Origin: JAGNKE01 sp965230245 | GTDB taxonomy: Bacteria; Pseudomonadota; Alphaproteobacteria; Micavibrionales; Micavibrionaceae | Direction: 5' to 3' | Length of the DNA stretch: 64,000 nt | NCBI GenBank assembly: GCA_965230245.1 | Contig: OZ246000.1 | Span: forward strand, 744,001 to 808,000 | Shown: positions 1-9,169 of the stretch, in pieces | Layout: the number at the start of each line of letters is the position of its first letter | How positions within the stretch are numbered: the stretch's first letter is position 1 | Notes under the pieces: model-generated | What the model saw: the letters and a program-made list of their open reading frames with translations, nothing else | Told to the model about the DNA's origin: nothing | The model's database searches: none | Program-made: the position numbers and the translations under genes

Positions 1-1
1 C

Positions 2-1246
2 CTAGCGCGCTGTCTTACGCAAATCCTCCTGTATAGAATCCCATGCGCGCTCCATCCATGTCTCGATCGATTCATCAGGGGAGAACACATCACGGGCACG
101 CGCCGCACCGCCATGCGCGGCGAACCATTCCTCACCGCTCATACGGTAATGCGTAATTGCATCGGCCAGCCCTTCGGCATCACCTTGCGCAACGATTTTT
201 CCTGTCTTGAAATCTTTGATCACTTTGGCCGTTTCCGTCTGCGCAGGCCCGATAAAAATACAAGGCCTGGCAACAGCCAGCGCGGAATAGAGCTTGCTCG
301 GAACCACAAAACCAGCGGCATCATCCTTCATGGAAACAAGGTGCAAATCACCACTTTCCATCACCTCACGCAACTTCTCCGCAGGTTGGTAAGGCAGCAA
401 GCGAATATTGTCCAACTCGCGCTTCGTCCGCTCTCTGGCAATACGGTCAAACCGCTCGCCGTCACCGACAAAAACGAATTCGATATCCTTGACCCTATTT
501 TGCAACAACTCAGCCGCATCCAGAATCGTGTCAATCGGATGAACAAGCCCGATATTTCCGGCATAAAGCACACGGAATTTCTGTTTTTCCTTAAGCAACT
601 CGTTGTAGGGACGCGCACCGTTTACAGTCGGAGTTTTGAAAAACTGCCCGTCTCCGTCAAGAACATCAGGAGACTCAAGAATCTCGATATCCGGCCAGTT
701 CGGAATCGTCGCAATCTGCTTGGGACTCAAGCCATCCTTGCTTAAATGCTTGGCCATACAGCGCCCCGTCACAATAACCTTATCGCAACTTAGCAACGCA
801 TTACGGCTGCGCTTCATAAAAAATTTCATCAACCAGTCCGGCATCTTATACCCGAGAGCAGGAACAACATCAGGATAAAGATCATGACACCAATTGATAT
901 GGCGGCTCTTCTTAAACTTCGCGATAATCTTACCGGCAACCACAATCAAAGGCGGGTCACTCATCGTAACAAGCAAATGACGACTCTTCAGCCGAAGCGC
1001 AACTACCAGCATTTTAAACCAGATCCACAGATAACTCAGGAAATTGCGCGGACGTTCCGCCCCCTTGACACGGATAACCCGAATTGCGCCGTCACGCTCG
1101 CGCAACGCTTTAGGGCCGGTCGTAATAATCGTAACGTGCCATCCCTCCTTGGCAAAAGACTTGGCCAGATCGCGCAAAACACGACCCGTCGCCCCGCGGA
1201 CAGGCGGATACACTCGGTTAAGGAACAGAATGGTCGGACGACGCAT
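2..1246 (-). CDS. GT4-type glycosyltransferase (WcaI-like)
   Basis: A 414-residue protein with the GT-B layout of family-4 glycosyltransferases, which move a sugar from a nucleotide donor to a cell-surface glycan at the cytoplasmic face of the inner membrane. The N-terminal domain opens with ILFLNRVYPPVRGATGR. A hydrophobic stretch (YLWIWFKMLVVAL) may bind the membrane. The C-terminal donor domain has KFRVLYAGNIG, FVFVGDGERFDRI and a VPSKLYSALA segment where the usual acidic nucleotide-binding motif sits. I chose the ATG at 1246 because AAGGG lies 5 nt upstream; a second in-frame start at 1285 lies deeper in the upstream gene. The 5' end overlaps the O-antigen-ligase-like gene by 29 nt, so the pair is probably cotranscribed for polysaccharide synthesis. 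Donor and acceptor cannot be read from the sequence. Confidence 0.85.
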   Translation of the reverse strand: MRRPTILFLNRVYPPVRGATGRVLRDLAKSFAKEGWHVTIITTGPKALRERDGAIRVIRVKGAERPRNFLSYLWIWFKMLVVALRLKSRHLLVTMSDPPLIVVAGKIIAKFKKSRHINWCHDLYPDVVPALGYKMPDWLMKFFMKRSRNALLSCDKVIVTGRCMAKHLSKDGLSPKQIATIPNWPDIEILESPDVLDGDGQFFKTPTVNGARPYNELLKEKQKFRVLYAGNIGLVHPIDTILDAAELLQNRVKDIEFVFVGDGERFDRIARERTKRELDNIRLLPYQPAEKLREVMESGDLHLVSMKDDAAGFVVPSKLYSALAVARPCIFIGPAQTETAKVIKDFKTGKIVAQGDAEGLADAITHYRMSGEEWFAAHGGAARARDVFSPDESIETWMERAWDSIQEDLRKTAR

Positions 1247-2441
1247 GAACACCCTTTGAAATGGAATTTGATTCTGATTGATCAAAGTATATCAGACCCG
1301 AAACAATCAGCAAAAGCAACACCCCGAAATCAAGCGATTTAAAACTCGCATAAAGCGAAATATCGATCAAAAACGGCGCAAGACAGGCCAGCCCAAGTAA
1401 GGGATTACTGAAAACAAGAAACATCGCCTGACGCAAAAGTGCCCCGATATAGAGCATTGCCAGAACCAATCCACAGACGCCGCATTTTAAAAGCACGCTT
1501 GTGAAAAAATTATGTGTAAAATTCACATAGAGCCCGCCGACAGCCGGAGAATTAAACTGCGCGCCCCACCCCGCCCCAAAAAACAGGGTAAAAGGATTCG
1601 CAGAAACAACATCCCAGACTGCTTTTGTTTCCTGCGGCCTGTTATTCAACCCGACAAGTGATGTTTTATCAGCCAATGCACCGCCGGCTTCTATAGCATC
1701 CATAAAGAACAGCACAGAAAATCCTGCAAAAATCATCGCCAACAAGGAAACCCGCAACGGTTTGTAATAAAACAAAAAAGCGCCGATCAAACACACGTAC
1801 AGGACAACAGCGCCAAGACTGGCCCGCTGCAGTGTGAGGGACATCACGATAAGCGGAGAAATACTCAGACAGAGACAAAGAATCGCCTTCCCAAAACCCC
1901 CGATTCGCTCCCCCCGGAGCACCAGCAAACACGTCCCTGTCCCGATAAAATAAAGCGCTGCAAATAACACGGACGGCATATTCTCTAGATACAAAAATGC
2001 CTCGCACCCGAACCAGCAAAGCTCGGATTGCAATAAAAAAGACCGCAGAGAAAAGACAAGGCCGATCAGCAGATAGCCGCTTAAGATATAAACAAATCCG
2101 CGCGGATAAGACCGCAAAACAGGATAGAAAAACAGCGGCAGAAACAAAAACAAAAACGGGACAATATCCCGCAAAACACCCGTCCAGTGATGACCACCCG
2201 CCACCCCCGTCAGGGTTGACGTAACAAGACCGTAAACCAGAAAACATTGTCCGAAGGAAAACCATAAGGGCCTGTTTTTCCAATAAAAAACAGAAGATGC
2301 GCCGTTACCGATCCCTACGGAAAGAACCAGCAAGCCGCCGATCAATAATTCAGGAAGCCCGAACGAATCAGGTGTCGGAGACCCAAAAAAACCATACAGA
2401 AAACATGCCGCAAAAAATGCGGAAAAACGAATGGCGTTCAT
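1218..2441 (-). CDS. O-antigen ligase/polymerase-like membrane protein
   Basis: About 407 residues, almost all hydrophobic, with roughly ten to twelve membrane segments. The arrangement matches the Wzy/WaaL superfamily that polymerises or ligates undecaprenyl-linked glycans on the periplasmic face. A larger loop near the C-terminal half contains NFTHNFFTSVLLKCGVCG, matching the His-Asn signature before a Gly-rich membrane helix in these enzymes. The start is uncertain: ATG at 2441 or the in-frame TTG at 2456, neither with a strong ribosome site. It overlaps the downstream glycosyltransferase, which supports a shared role in an exported polysaccharide. Ligase and polymerase cannot be told apart here. 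Confidence 0.75.
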   Translation of the reverse strand: MNAIRFSAFFAACFLYGFFGSPTPDSFGLPELLIGGLLVLSVGIGNGASSVFYWKNRPLWFSFGQCFLVYGLVTSTLTGVAGGHHWTGVLRDIVPFLFLFLPLFFYPVLRSYPRGFVYILSGYLLIGLVFSLRSFLLQSELCWFGCEAFLYLENMPSVLFAALYFIGTGTCLLVLRGERIGGFGKAILCLCLSISPLIVMSLTLQRASLGAVVLYVCLIGAFLFYYKPLRVSLLAMIFAGFSVLFFMDAIEAGGALADKTSLVGLNNRPQETKAVWDVVSANPFTLFFGAGWGAQFNSPAVGGLYVNFTHNFFTSVLLKCGVCGLVLAMLYIGALLRQAMFLVFSNPLLGLACLAPFLIDISLYASFKSLDFGVLLLLIVSGLIYFDQSESNSISKGVHASSDHSVP

Positions 2442-2500
2442 GTCTTGAAAACCCAAACGCCACTGTAATTTTTCTTCTGTTAAGACTACCCCATGAGATT

Positions 2501-3352
2501 CTATCCGAAGTAAATTTTACGCCACATATTGAGAGCCACCAAAACCATAAAACAGGCAAATATAACCTTAAGGCGCTTAACACTCACGCTATGTGCGACT
2601 TTGGCTCCCAAGGGGGCGATTAAAATGCTGGCGGGTATCACACAAAGCCACGCAAGGTAATTCACATATCCGAGCGAAAACGGCGGCACATCCTGCGTAC
2701 CCCAACCATTGTAAATGTACCCGATAACGCCGGGGATGGAAATAACAACCCCCATGGCAGACGCACTGCCCACGGCTCTATGCGTCTTCACACCGTACAT
2801 ACTCATAAAAGGAACATTCAACGTTGCTCCGCCTATACCGGTAAGCGCGGAAATAACACCGACTCCAAACCCCGCAAGCGTAGGCACAGGCTGTTTTGGC
2901 ATATCATCACCAAGCTTCCATTTATCGTGATTGGCCATCATCATGAAAGCAAAGAAAAGGATCGCAGTCGCAAAAACCATCTTGAGAACGTCACTGCTCA
3001 AATCATTGGCAACGGCCGTCGCGGCAAAAACCCCGATAATCAGGCCAATCCCCATTTGCTTGACCAGGCCCATATCCACCGAGCCTTTTTTCTTGTGCGC
3101 AAGCGCCGAAGAAAGCCCCGTCGGTACGATGACGGCCAAAGACGTCGCAATACTGACATGCATCAGAGATGTCGTTGCAAAACCCAGATCATCACTAAGC
3201 CCTGAAAGAATGTAATAAAATCCCGGAACAAGAACAATTCCGCCGCCGACCCCGAGTAAGCCGGCCAGAAACCCGCCCAAACAACCCAACAAAATAAGGC
3301 TTATGACCAGAATCAAAAGATCCTGAAAAGCAAATGCCGCAAATATGTCCAT
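2501..3352 (-). CDS. TSUP (TauE/SafE) family permease
   Basis: A 283-residue membrane protein with about eight helices in two similar halves. Each half has a glycine-rich motif: GLLGVGGGIVLVPGF near residue 32 and ALTGIGGATLNVPFM near residue 168, the mark of the TauE/SafE (TSUP) family of sulfite, sulfoacetate or other small-anion exporters. The C-terminus ends with KRLKVIFACFMVLVALNMW, a normal ending for the family. No sulfur-metabolism gene lies beside it, so the substrate is open. It is on the same strand as the glycan genes below, 59 nt from the next start, and may share their transcript. Confidence 0.85.
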   Translation of the reverse strand: MDIFAAFAFQDLLILVISLILLGCLGGFLAGLLGVGGGIVLVPGFYYILSGLSDDLGFATTSLMHVSIATSLAVIVPTGLSSALAHKKKGSVDMGLVKQMGIGLIIGVFAATAVANDLSSDVLKMVFATAILFFAFMMMANHDKWKLGDDMPKQPVPTLAGFGVGVISALTGIGGATLNVPFMSMYGVKTHRAVGSASAMGVVISIPGVIGYIYNGWGTQDVPPFSLGYVNYLAWLCVIPASILIAPLGAKVAHSVSVKRLKVIFACFMVLVALNMWRKIYFG

Positions 3353-3441
3353 AAGAATTCAACCCCGCCTCGTCCAACTAGAGTTCTTTAGTAACGCGGT
3401 TCGAATCGAATGAAAACCCGCTTTTTGTGCTGCAGGACAAC

Positions 3442-3466
3442 AAAAAAGGCGCGAATTCCGTGCCTT
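3442..3466 (-). terminator. Rho-independent terminator after the 190-aa secreted protein
   Basis: On the minus strand an 8-bp stem (AAGGCACG with CGCGCCTT, one G-U pair) and a 5-nt loop are followed by TTTTTT. It lies 24 nt past the stop at 3490 and separates that gene from the TSUP gene. Confidence 0.75.
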
Positions 3467-3489
3467 AATCTAGATAGAAAATATTGTGC

Positions 3490-4062
3490 CTAGTCATTCG
3501 ATGGCGTGTTAAAAACCTTACGGGTAGAGATTGTCTTTTTATCTTCTACTTTCCTGTAACCGTATGACGCCTTGGTCGCTACTTTTTGTTCTTGCGGCAT
3601 AAGGCCTTTAAGGTACTTATTCATAAATTCCTGATGTTTTTTATCTAAAGCAGAGAGATTATTGCCGTTATCGCGCGCTTTTTGATCAGCGGCAACCTTA
3701 CGCTCAATCTTGGCCGCCAGTCTTAGAGCATTTTTAGTATCGTCCGCTCTGTTTTGGATCATTTCACTCGAAAGAGATTTCCAGCCACTTGGTACTTTCA
3801 TCGAATCTTTTTGTTTTTGCGTATTGCTTACAAAAGTCTTTGTATCCGATCTAAAAGGCATTTTCTTTTGACCCTTAGTTTCACCCGGCGTATTAAAAAG
3901 TGTGGGCTTACCCGAAAGGCTCGGCGAAGAATCACCACTATCATTTTGTCTGACAAAAAGCTCTGCAGCAGACGCCACAAGAACCGGCTGAAGCATCAAA
4001 ACCAAAGCCAGAAAACCAAAAGGCAGAATTAATTTTTTCATGAGCAGTTCTCTAAAAAACAT
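3490..4062 (-). CDS. Secreted protein of unknown function, 190 aa
   Basis: I do not recognise this protein. It has a Sec signal peptide: KK, then a long Leu/Val-rich core ending in VASAAE, so cleavage is likely near residue 33. The mature part is hydrophilic and Lys/Ser-rich, with a possible helical stretch around NALRLAAKIERKVAADQKA and no recognisable enzyme motif. I keep the ATG at 4062 because AAGAGAG lies 5 nt upstream; the internal ATG at 4041 would give a more typical signal peptide (MKKLILPFG). It has its own terminator downstream and is probably monocistronic. Confidence 0.7.
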   Translation of the reverse strand: MFFRELLMKKLILPFGFLALVLMLQPVLVASAAELFVRQNDSGDSSPSLSGKPTLFNTPGETKGQKKMPFRSDTKTFVSNTQKQKDSMKVPSGWKSLSSEMIQNRADDTKNALRLAAKIERKVAADQKARDNGNNLSALDKKHQEFMNKYLKGLMPQEQKVATKASYGYRKVEDKKTISTRKVFNTPSND

Positions 4063-4242
4063 TTTTACTCTCTTACATTACCAGAAAACACCATATCCTT
4101 GCAAAAACCAAATTGACAGCGGCTTTAAAGCAAAACTTTAAGTTTTTTTTAATCATTTGCAGCCAAGATACAAAGTAATTTCCGTAATACGGAATTCTGC
4201 GTAGTTTGCGCCTTGCAGTGCAGCATGACTGGAGTAAGAAAA

Positions 4243-4911
4243 ATGCTTTTGAATATAAAAAAATTTTTGGAAGAAACCGGCATCGTTGATGCGTTTTATC
4301 CGGGCAAACGTCTGGTTAAAAAATGCAAAGTATCCGGTGAACATAAAAGCCACTCTGTTGTCATGGACTGGCGCGATCCGGACAAGGTCCGCGTGGAACT
4401 AAAAGCCGGCTTGAGCGGAAGAACGCTGGAGCCAAAAGAATTAAAAAAATACCCTGTTAGCCTTCAAACGCCGACATACATCGAAATTGAAGTCAATAAT
4501 GACAACACATCCGATGATGAAGGTGAAGAGGAAGAAGGTAAATCGAGCGGCGGCAAAGGCGGAGGCGGCAAAAAACCCGCCAAGAAAAAAAGTCTTGAGG
4601 ATATTGAGGTGATTGCCGCCCGTTTCGGTGACAGCGCTGAAGGCCAAATCCCAGAAGAAGGTACTATCACCGAAATGGTTGTAATGGGTATGCAAATCGC
4701 GCAGGAAGCATACGAAAGCGTGATGTCCGTCCTGACTCAGCAAATGAAACAATCTGTCGTACATGCAACCGAGCTCCTCGCAAAGGCAAGTAGCATGGTG
4801 ACACGGGTACAGCCGCCGAGTTTCCTCGAGCCCAAAGGGAATGAAACAGAAAAGTATAAATATGATCGGGAGAAAAACGCTGATATAGGCTTTAGGCCTT
4901 CCTTCGGCTAA
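4243..4911 (+). CDS. Acidic/Gly-Lys linker protein of unknown function
   Basis: 222 residues, no family recognised. Residues 1-85 form a compact basic domain containing TGIVDAFYPGKRLVKKC. A sharply biased linker follows: an acidic run (DDEGEEEEG), then a Gly/Lys run (GGKGGGGKKPAKKK). The C-terminal half is amphipathic and helical (MVVMGMQIAQEAYESVMSVL). No signal peptide, so cytoplasmic. I start at ATG 4243 because GGAG sits 8 nt upstream; the TTG at 4213 and ATG at 4225 lack this. A strong terminator follows, so it is a single-gene unit. The charge-segregated linker suggests a tether or a nucleic-acid or phospholipid contact, which is inference. Confidence 0.75.
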   Translation: MLLNIKKFLEETGIVDAFYPGKRLVKKCKVSGEHKSHSVVMDWRDPDKVRVELKAGLSGRTLEPKELKKYPVSLQTPTYIEIEVNNDNTSDDEGEEEEGKSSGGKGGGGKKPAKKKSLEDIEVIAARFGDSAEGQIPEEGTITEMVVMGMQIAQEAYESVMSVLTQQMKQSVVHATELLAKASSMVTRVQPPSFLEPKGNETEKYKYDREKNADIGFRPSFG

Positions 4912-4929
4912 AATCTTTATGAAGATGCG

Positions 4930-4967
4930 AATCGTCGTAACAAAAGAGATGTTACGGCGATTTTTTT
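4930..4967 (+). terminator. Rho-independent terminator
   Basis: A 12-bp stem (AATCGTCGTAAC with GTTACGGCGATT, one U-G pair), a 9-nt loop and seven T residues, directly after the linker-protein gene. Confidence 0.9.
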
Positions 4968-5026
4968 ATGCCTGTTTTTCATGTATAGTCCTGCAAACAT
5001 AAAACGACAGCAATGGCACAGAAATT

Positions 5027-5833
5027 ATGACCGATAGCGGCGATAAAAATAAGAAAAGAACGAACGGCAAAAGCCGCATAATCTCTTTTCCGGGTGCGGA
5101 CGAACGAAAAAAAAGAGAACAAGAAAAAGATCAGGAACTTAAAAACCGAAAAAACATGGAAGATCGCTGGCGCGCGGAATACAAACAGCGTGAAGGCAAG
5201 GCCAAAGTCCCCTTCTTTGGTAAAAAAATCCATGAAATTCCGATATTCACAAAATCAATCTTGATAGCACTAACAGTTATTTATGCAATCACAACAGCCA
5301 TCTGGTTTTATGATACGAACCTTTACGGATGGATGATTTTTCATTTCGGTTTTATCCCGGCAATGTACAGCGGGGAAATACAATGGACCTACACAGCCCT
5401 CATCGCACCCTTTTCAAGCCTTGTAATACATGGTTCTGCCATGCATCTGGGTTTTAATCTTTTCATGATGTTGGTGATGGGCATTTTCTTCGAAAAGAAC
5501 TTCGGCACCAAAAGGACAATCCTCTTTTTCATCGTATGCGGTTTAATGGGCGATCTAGCCTATTTTGTTTTCAATTACGGAACCGTAAATCCCGTCATCG
5601 GCGCATCGGGCGCAATACAGGGCTTTTTTGCGATCTTCCTGATTTTCAACGTCGCCAGAATGCCCGAAGGCATCTCAAAACGCGGCCATGTCCCCGTCAT
5701 GCTGGCCTGGATTGCTCTGAGTCTTGTTCTGGGCTTCATACAAGTTGATGTCGCTTGGCAAGCGCATCTGGGCGGCTTTATAGCGGGATGGGCAATCTTT
5801 GAACTATGGAAACGTGGCTATATTAAAGTCTAG
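5027..5833 (+). CDS. Rhomboid-family intramembrane serine protease
   Basis: 268 residues. A charged cytoplasmic N-tail (about 70 residues, rich in K/R/E) is followed by six to seven membrane helices. The catalytic Ser motif is visible as VIGASGAIQGFF in helix 4, and the partner His as VAWQAHLGGFIAGW in the last helix, matching the GxSG/H dyad of rhomboids that cleave membrane-protein helices. HGSAMHLGFNLFMM carries the conserved His/Asn of helix 2. The protease looks intact. Its 3' end is only 19 nt from the convergent hemY stop, with no clear terminator between. The substrate is unknown. Confidence 0.9.
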   Translation: MTDSGDKNKKRTNGKSRIISFPGADERKKREQEKDQELKNRKNMEDRWRAEYKQREGKAKVPFFGKKIHEIPIFTKSILIALTVIYAITTAIWFYDTNLYGWMIFHFGFIPAMYSGEIQWTYTALIAPFSSLVIHGSAMHLGFNLFMMLVMGIFFEKNFGTKRTILFFIVCGLMGDLAYFVFNYGTVNPVIGASGAIQGFFAIFLIFNVARMPEGISKRGHVPVMLAWIALSLVLGFIQVDVAWQAHLGGFIAGWAIFELWKRGYIKV

Positions 5834-5852
5834 AAACTGGGCGTGAAAACCA

Positions 5853-7223
5853 TTAACGCATCGGTGCTTCAAGAAGCGGCTCGGCTTCCATATTGGAAAC
5901 AAGCGTTGACGCCGCATCATAATGACGGTTTTGCGGATAGTCCCACACGATTGTGTTAAAATATCCCTGATCGGACACGGGAACCCAGCGATCATATGTA
6001 CACCCCGTCTTGGAACAAATCCAGACCTTTCCGCGCGGAGAATCAGCCGCCTTCTCAAGCCATTCACGAACCTTGGATTGATCACCGCCTGTCTTTTCTT
6101 CCAGACGTGCGCGTAATTTGTAGAGACGTACATTGGGACGAATAGCCTCGATCTCGTTCAGAACTTTACGTGCCTCTCCCCAGATTTCTTCCTGAATGAG
6201 AACTTCCGCCATCGCCAGCTTCCCTTCAACGCTTTCAGGCTTAAGGTTAAGCAAACGCTCGTACCAACGAATACGAGCCGTTGAGTCCCCTGCTTTGAAA
6301 GGAGGGGCAGCGCGTGTCCATAAATCAACCAGCCCCGGATGCGGCGTCAACTTCCACGCTTCCTCAATCATACCGATCGCTGCACTTTTATTGCCGCGCT
6401 TTAAGAACAGCTCCCCAAGCCTGAGAACCGCAGGCACAAACCTCTTGTCGCACTTATACGCTTTATGAAGCGCCCTGTAATTCCCTTTTTCATCTCCGAC
6501 GGACTCCGCCGCCTCTGCCTCAGCAATATACATGGCCACACGATCACTATTGGCTTTATTGGTAGGAATATCACCGATGCGCTCCAGACGGAATAAGGCC
6601 TTACGAGCGGCATCCCAGTTGCGGTTACGAATCTCAAGCCTGTAGACAATTTTTAAAATCCATGCCTGCTTGGGGTACATATCCATCCCCTTGCGACCCA
6701 ATTCCAATGCACCTTCATAATCCCCACTGTTCAGCGCATTTTGCATCAATCCGCGTATACCCAGAAATGCGGCGTCCTTATTTTCCAACAAGCCCGCAAA
6801 AACCTCACACGCTTTTTGCTCGTCGCCGTCCATACGCGCCGTCTGCGCCTGCAAAAGCTTCACCAGACCATCTTCATCTTTCAAAAAACGATTCGCTCTG
6901 TGCGCTTGATATTTGGCAGCTTTAGAATCACCTGCGGCAACGGAGGTCAAACCGATCGTAAGCGCACGATAGCCCTTCTCACGCCCTGTAATATCGCGGT
7001 AACGGCGGAGCTTCTCGGGAAAATCAAGCGTACCTTTGATCACAAAAAACAAAAGATTGGAAAGAAACAGCAAAGCAAAGAGCAAAAGGATAAAGAAACC
7101 GACATGAACGGTAATTTTATAAGGCTCCCAGTCAATCGTAATCGTACCGTCCTGCTCGGCAACCCAGACCGCCGCCGCCACAACAATACTTACCTTAACA
7201 AGAAACCAGATCGCTCTTAACAT
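5853..7223 (-). CDS. hemY: HemY-like TPR membrane protein
   Basis: 456 residues of the proteobacterial HemY (HemY_N) family: two N-terminal membrane helices (residues ~4-22 and ~42-63, with EQDGTITIDW between them) and a cytoplasmic or periplasmic array of TPR-like helices, for example YEGALELGRKGMDMYPKQAW. The family sits at the end of hem clusters, and its biochemical role in tetrapyrrole synthesis is unsettled; it is unrelated to protoporphyrinogen oxidase, also called HemY in Gram-positives. AGAGGG lies just upstream of the ATG. It is the last gene of the minus-strand run hemC-hemD-mitofilin-hemY, 126 nt after the mitofilin stop. Confidence 0.85.
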   Translation of the reverse strand: MLRAIWFLVKVSIVVAAAVWVAEQDGTITIDWEPYKITVHVGFFILLLFALLFLSNLLFFVIKGTLDFPEKLRRYRDITGREKGYRALTIGLTSVAAGDSKAAKYQAHRANRFLKDEDGLVKLLQAQTARMDGDEQKACEVFAGLLENKDAAFLGIRGLMQNALNSGDYEGALELGRKGMDMYPKQAWILKIVYRLEIRNRNWDAARKALFRLERIGDIPTNKANSDRVAMYIAEAEAAESVGDEKGNYRALHKAYKCDKRFVPAVLRLGELFLKRGNKSAAIGMIEEAWKLTPHPGLVDLWTRAAPPFKAGDSTARIRWYERLLNLKPESVEGKLAMAEVLIQEEIWGEARKVLNEIEAIRPNVRLYKLRARLEEKTGGDQSKVREWLEKAADSPRGKVWICSKTGCTYDRWVPVSDQGYFNTIVWDYPQNRHYDAASTLVSNMEAEPLLEAPMR

Positions 7224-7349
7224 TCAGCCCTCTTTCAATTATCCCACTCTGCCAGACAGACATGATGGCTGCCAGAGCTTATTGCGAGCCTACAGTATAT
7301 AGCCGTGCGAATTGTGGACAAGTCTCGTTGAAAAATGAACTACAGAGTT

Positions 7350-9088
7350 TTATCTGCCGGTATTGACACTAAGCCCTTGACGCTTCATAGGAACGCCGCT
7401 GCCGAAGATATTCACGCCTCCGGTCAAACCACCGATTGCACGTTCAAGCACAGTAGTAGAGCGCTGGATTTTCAACGTCCCTTGTGCTTTTTCCTTCCAG
7501 TCTTCCATAGGCTTTTGCTCTTTCTCGGGAAGCTGCTCCAAAATTTTAAGCGCCTCTTCAACATTTCCTTCTTCAAGGTAAGTTTGGGCTTTTTGGACAG
7601 CGGACTGCGTATCTGTACCCGTCACAAGCTCACCGTCTTTTTCAAGTTGAAAGACATCATTCAAACGCGCTTGCGCTTTCTCGGAAAGCGTAATGTCCTC
7701 ACCGCTAAGTGATGCGGCAACGACTTCACCGGCAATACCGCGAAACTCGTTTGACAAATGCTCCGGCGTGAAAACACCTTTTTCGGCTTGCGGTGCAAGG
7801 CGCTCTAATGCTGTCATAAGCTCAGCATCATCTTGATCGATCAATGTCAGAGCCAAAAGCAAATCATCTTCGTAAGGAACGTTATCACGGCTCAATGCAT
7901 ATCGTAGCTGTGTCAAACTAAAAAGAATCGCCGCCGCTTCCATGTCCTTGGCCGAAACACCTTGGAAAGTTTTTGCCATAGCAGGGTTTTCATCGAGCGC
8001 GTCATGAAGGTCTTCCTCGGAAGCTTTCGGGTTTTCAAGGAAATACGACAGAAGCTCCTTACCGGTCTCGGAGACCTGTTTCTGTCCGCCTTCAGAATCA
8101 AACATATAGTTCAATCGTTTGACCAGCCCACCGAACATCATGTTTGAATCGGCCACATCATTCACATAATTTTCAAGGTCGTTATACCTGCGCTGAACGC
8201 CGCCAAATCCCTCGTTCATAATATCAGATGACGTATTCTTGGCGCTTTTCATCGTATCATTCAAGATTTTCTGCGGATCTCCCATCTGGTCCTTCAATGC
8301 TGCAAGCTGATCTTTCCAACTCCCGGACATTGCCTGTTGTTCTTGCTGAACACCTTGCATGTCACCGCGCAATTGCTGAACATCTCCTTCAACGGACGCT
8401 ATACGCTGCTCATTGCCTTTGACCTTCGGCCAAAAGAACAAAGCCGACCCCAAAGCAATCAGGAAAACCAGTAAAACACTAATCAGGGAGCTGGCCTTGA
8501 TCGCACGGGTCTCAGAATCTTGAATCATCGCGCCATAATCTTTTTGCCCCGCGCCGCCGTTTTGCTGTTTTGGTGAGGGCCCTGGGCCATCATCATAACC
8601 TTGCTGCGTACTTGTACTGGCTAATGTCACGATGGCAGACGCAGGCGGCTTTTGGGAACTGACAACATCACGGCTATCAGATGCGGCAACGTCATTCTTT
8701 TCTTCGACCGCATCGTCGTCCTCACTTTCATCGTCACTATCAACAAGTACGCCGAATTTAATCTCACTATCGGAACCGTCCTTATCATCCCCTTCTCCCG
8801 CGTCCACTTTCGCATCGTCGTGCGACCCGCTCTCGGATGTCGAAAGCACTTCTTCCTCATCGTCGTTTTCATCATTGGAAACCTCGGGCGCCCCCATGAG
8901 GAGATCGGTAAGATCAATACTATGCTCCTCAGCCGCCTTCAAAAGCTCGTCTTTTCGGCTGAAAGGCACCGCATCGCGCTTTTTCCAGCCCTGAACGGTT
9001 GTAACGGGAACATCCATTTTCGATGCCATCGGCGTATACCACCAAAGCGCTTGATAATTTCCTCGGCATTTTTAATGGGCTCACTCAT
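7350..9088 (-). pseudogene. HTH-mitofilin (Mic60-like) protein with a 5' frameshift
   Basis: A bacterial mitofilin homologue: one membrane helix near residue 190 (SLISVLLVFLIALGSALFFW), a coiled coil after it (QRIASVEGDVQQLRGDM) and a C-terminal helical mitofilin domain. Bacterial Mic60 proteins sit in hem clusters and shape inner membranes. A long acidic Asp/Glu/Ser linker precedes the helix. The longest open frame starts at ATG 9029 (MASKMDVPVTTVQGWKKRD), the second half of a helix-turn-helix. The missing first half, MSEPIKNAEEIIKRFGGIR, is encoded from ATG 9088 behind AAGGAG (6 nt spacing) in another frame. The two join if one base is added near 9030-9031, giving FGGIRPMASK. Either the gene is broken at its 5' end or the assembly lost a C. 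The downstream 559 codons are intact and could start at 9029, but no SD is evident there. Confidence 0.75.
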
Positions 9089-9169
9089 CACTCTCTCCTT
9101 TTCATGAGCATGTATTGTACGTCACCTTGGCACAAGCAAACAACTTTTTACAACCATTGCCGTACGACT

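Noticed and set aside
7350..9029. A simple XRE-type regulator call from the HTH.
   Set aside because: Most of the protein is a membrane-anchored coiled-coil mitofilin domain; the HTH is only the N-terminal module.
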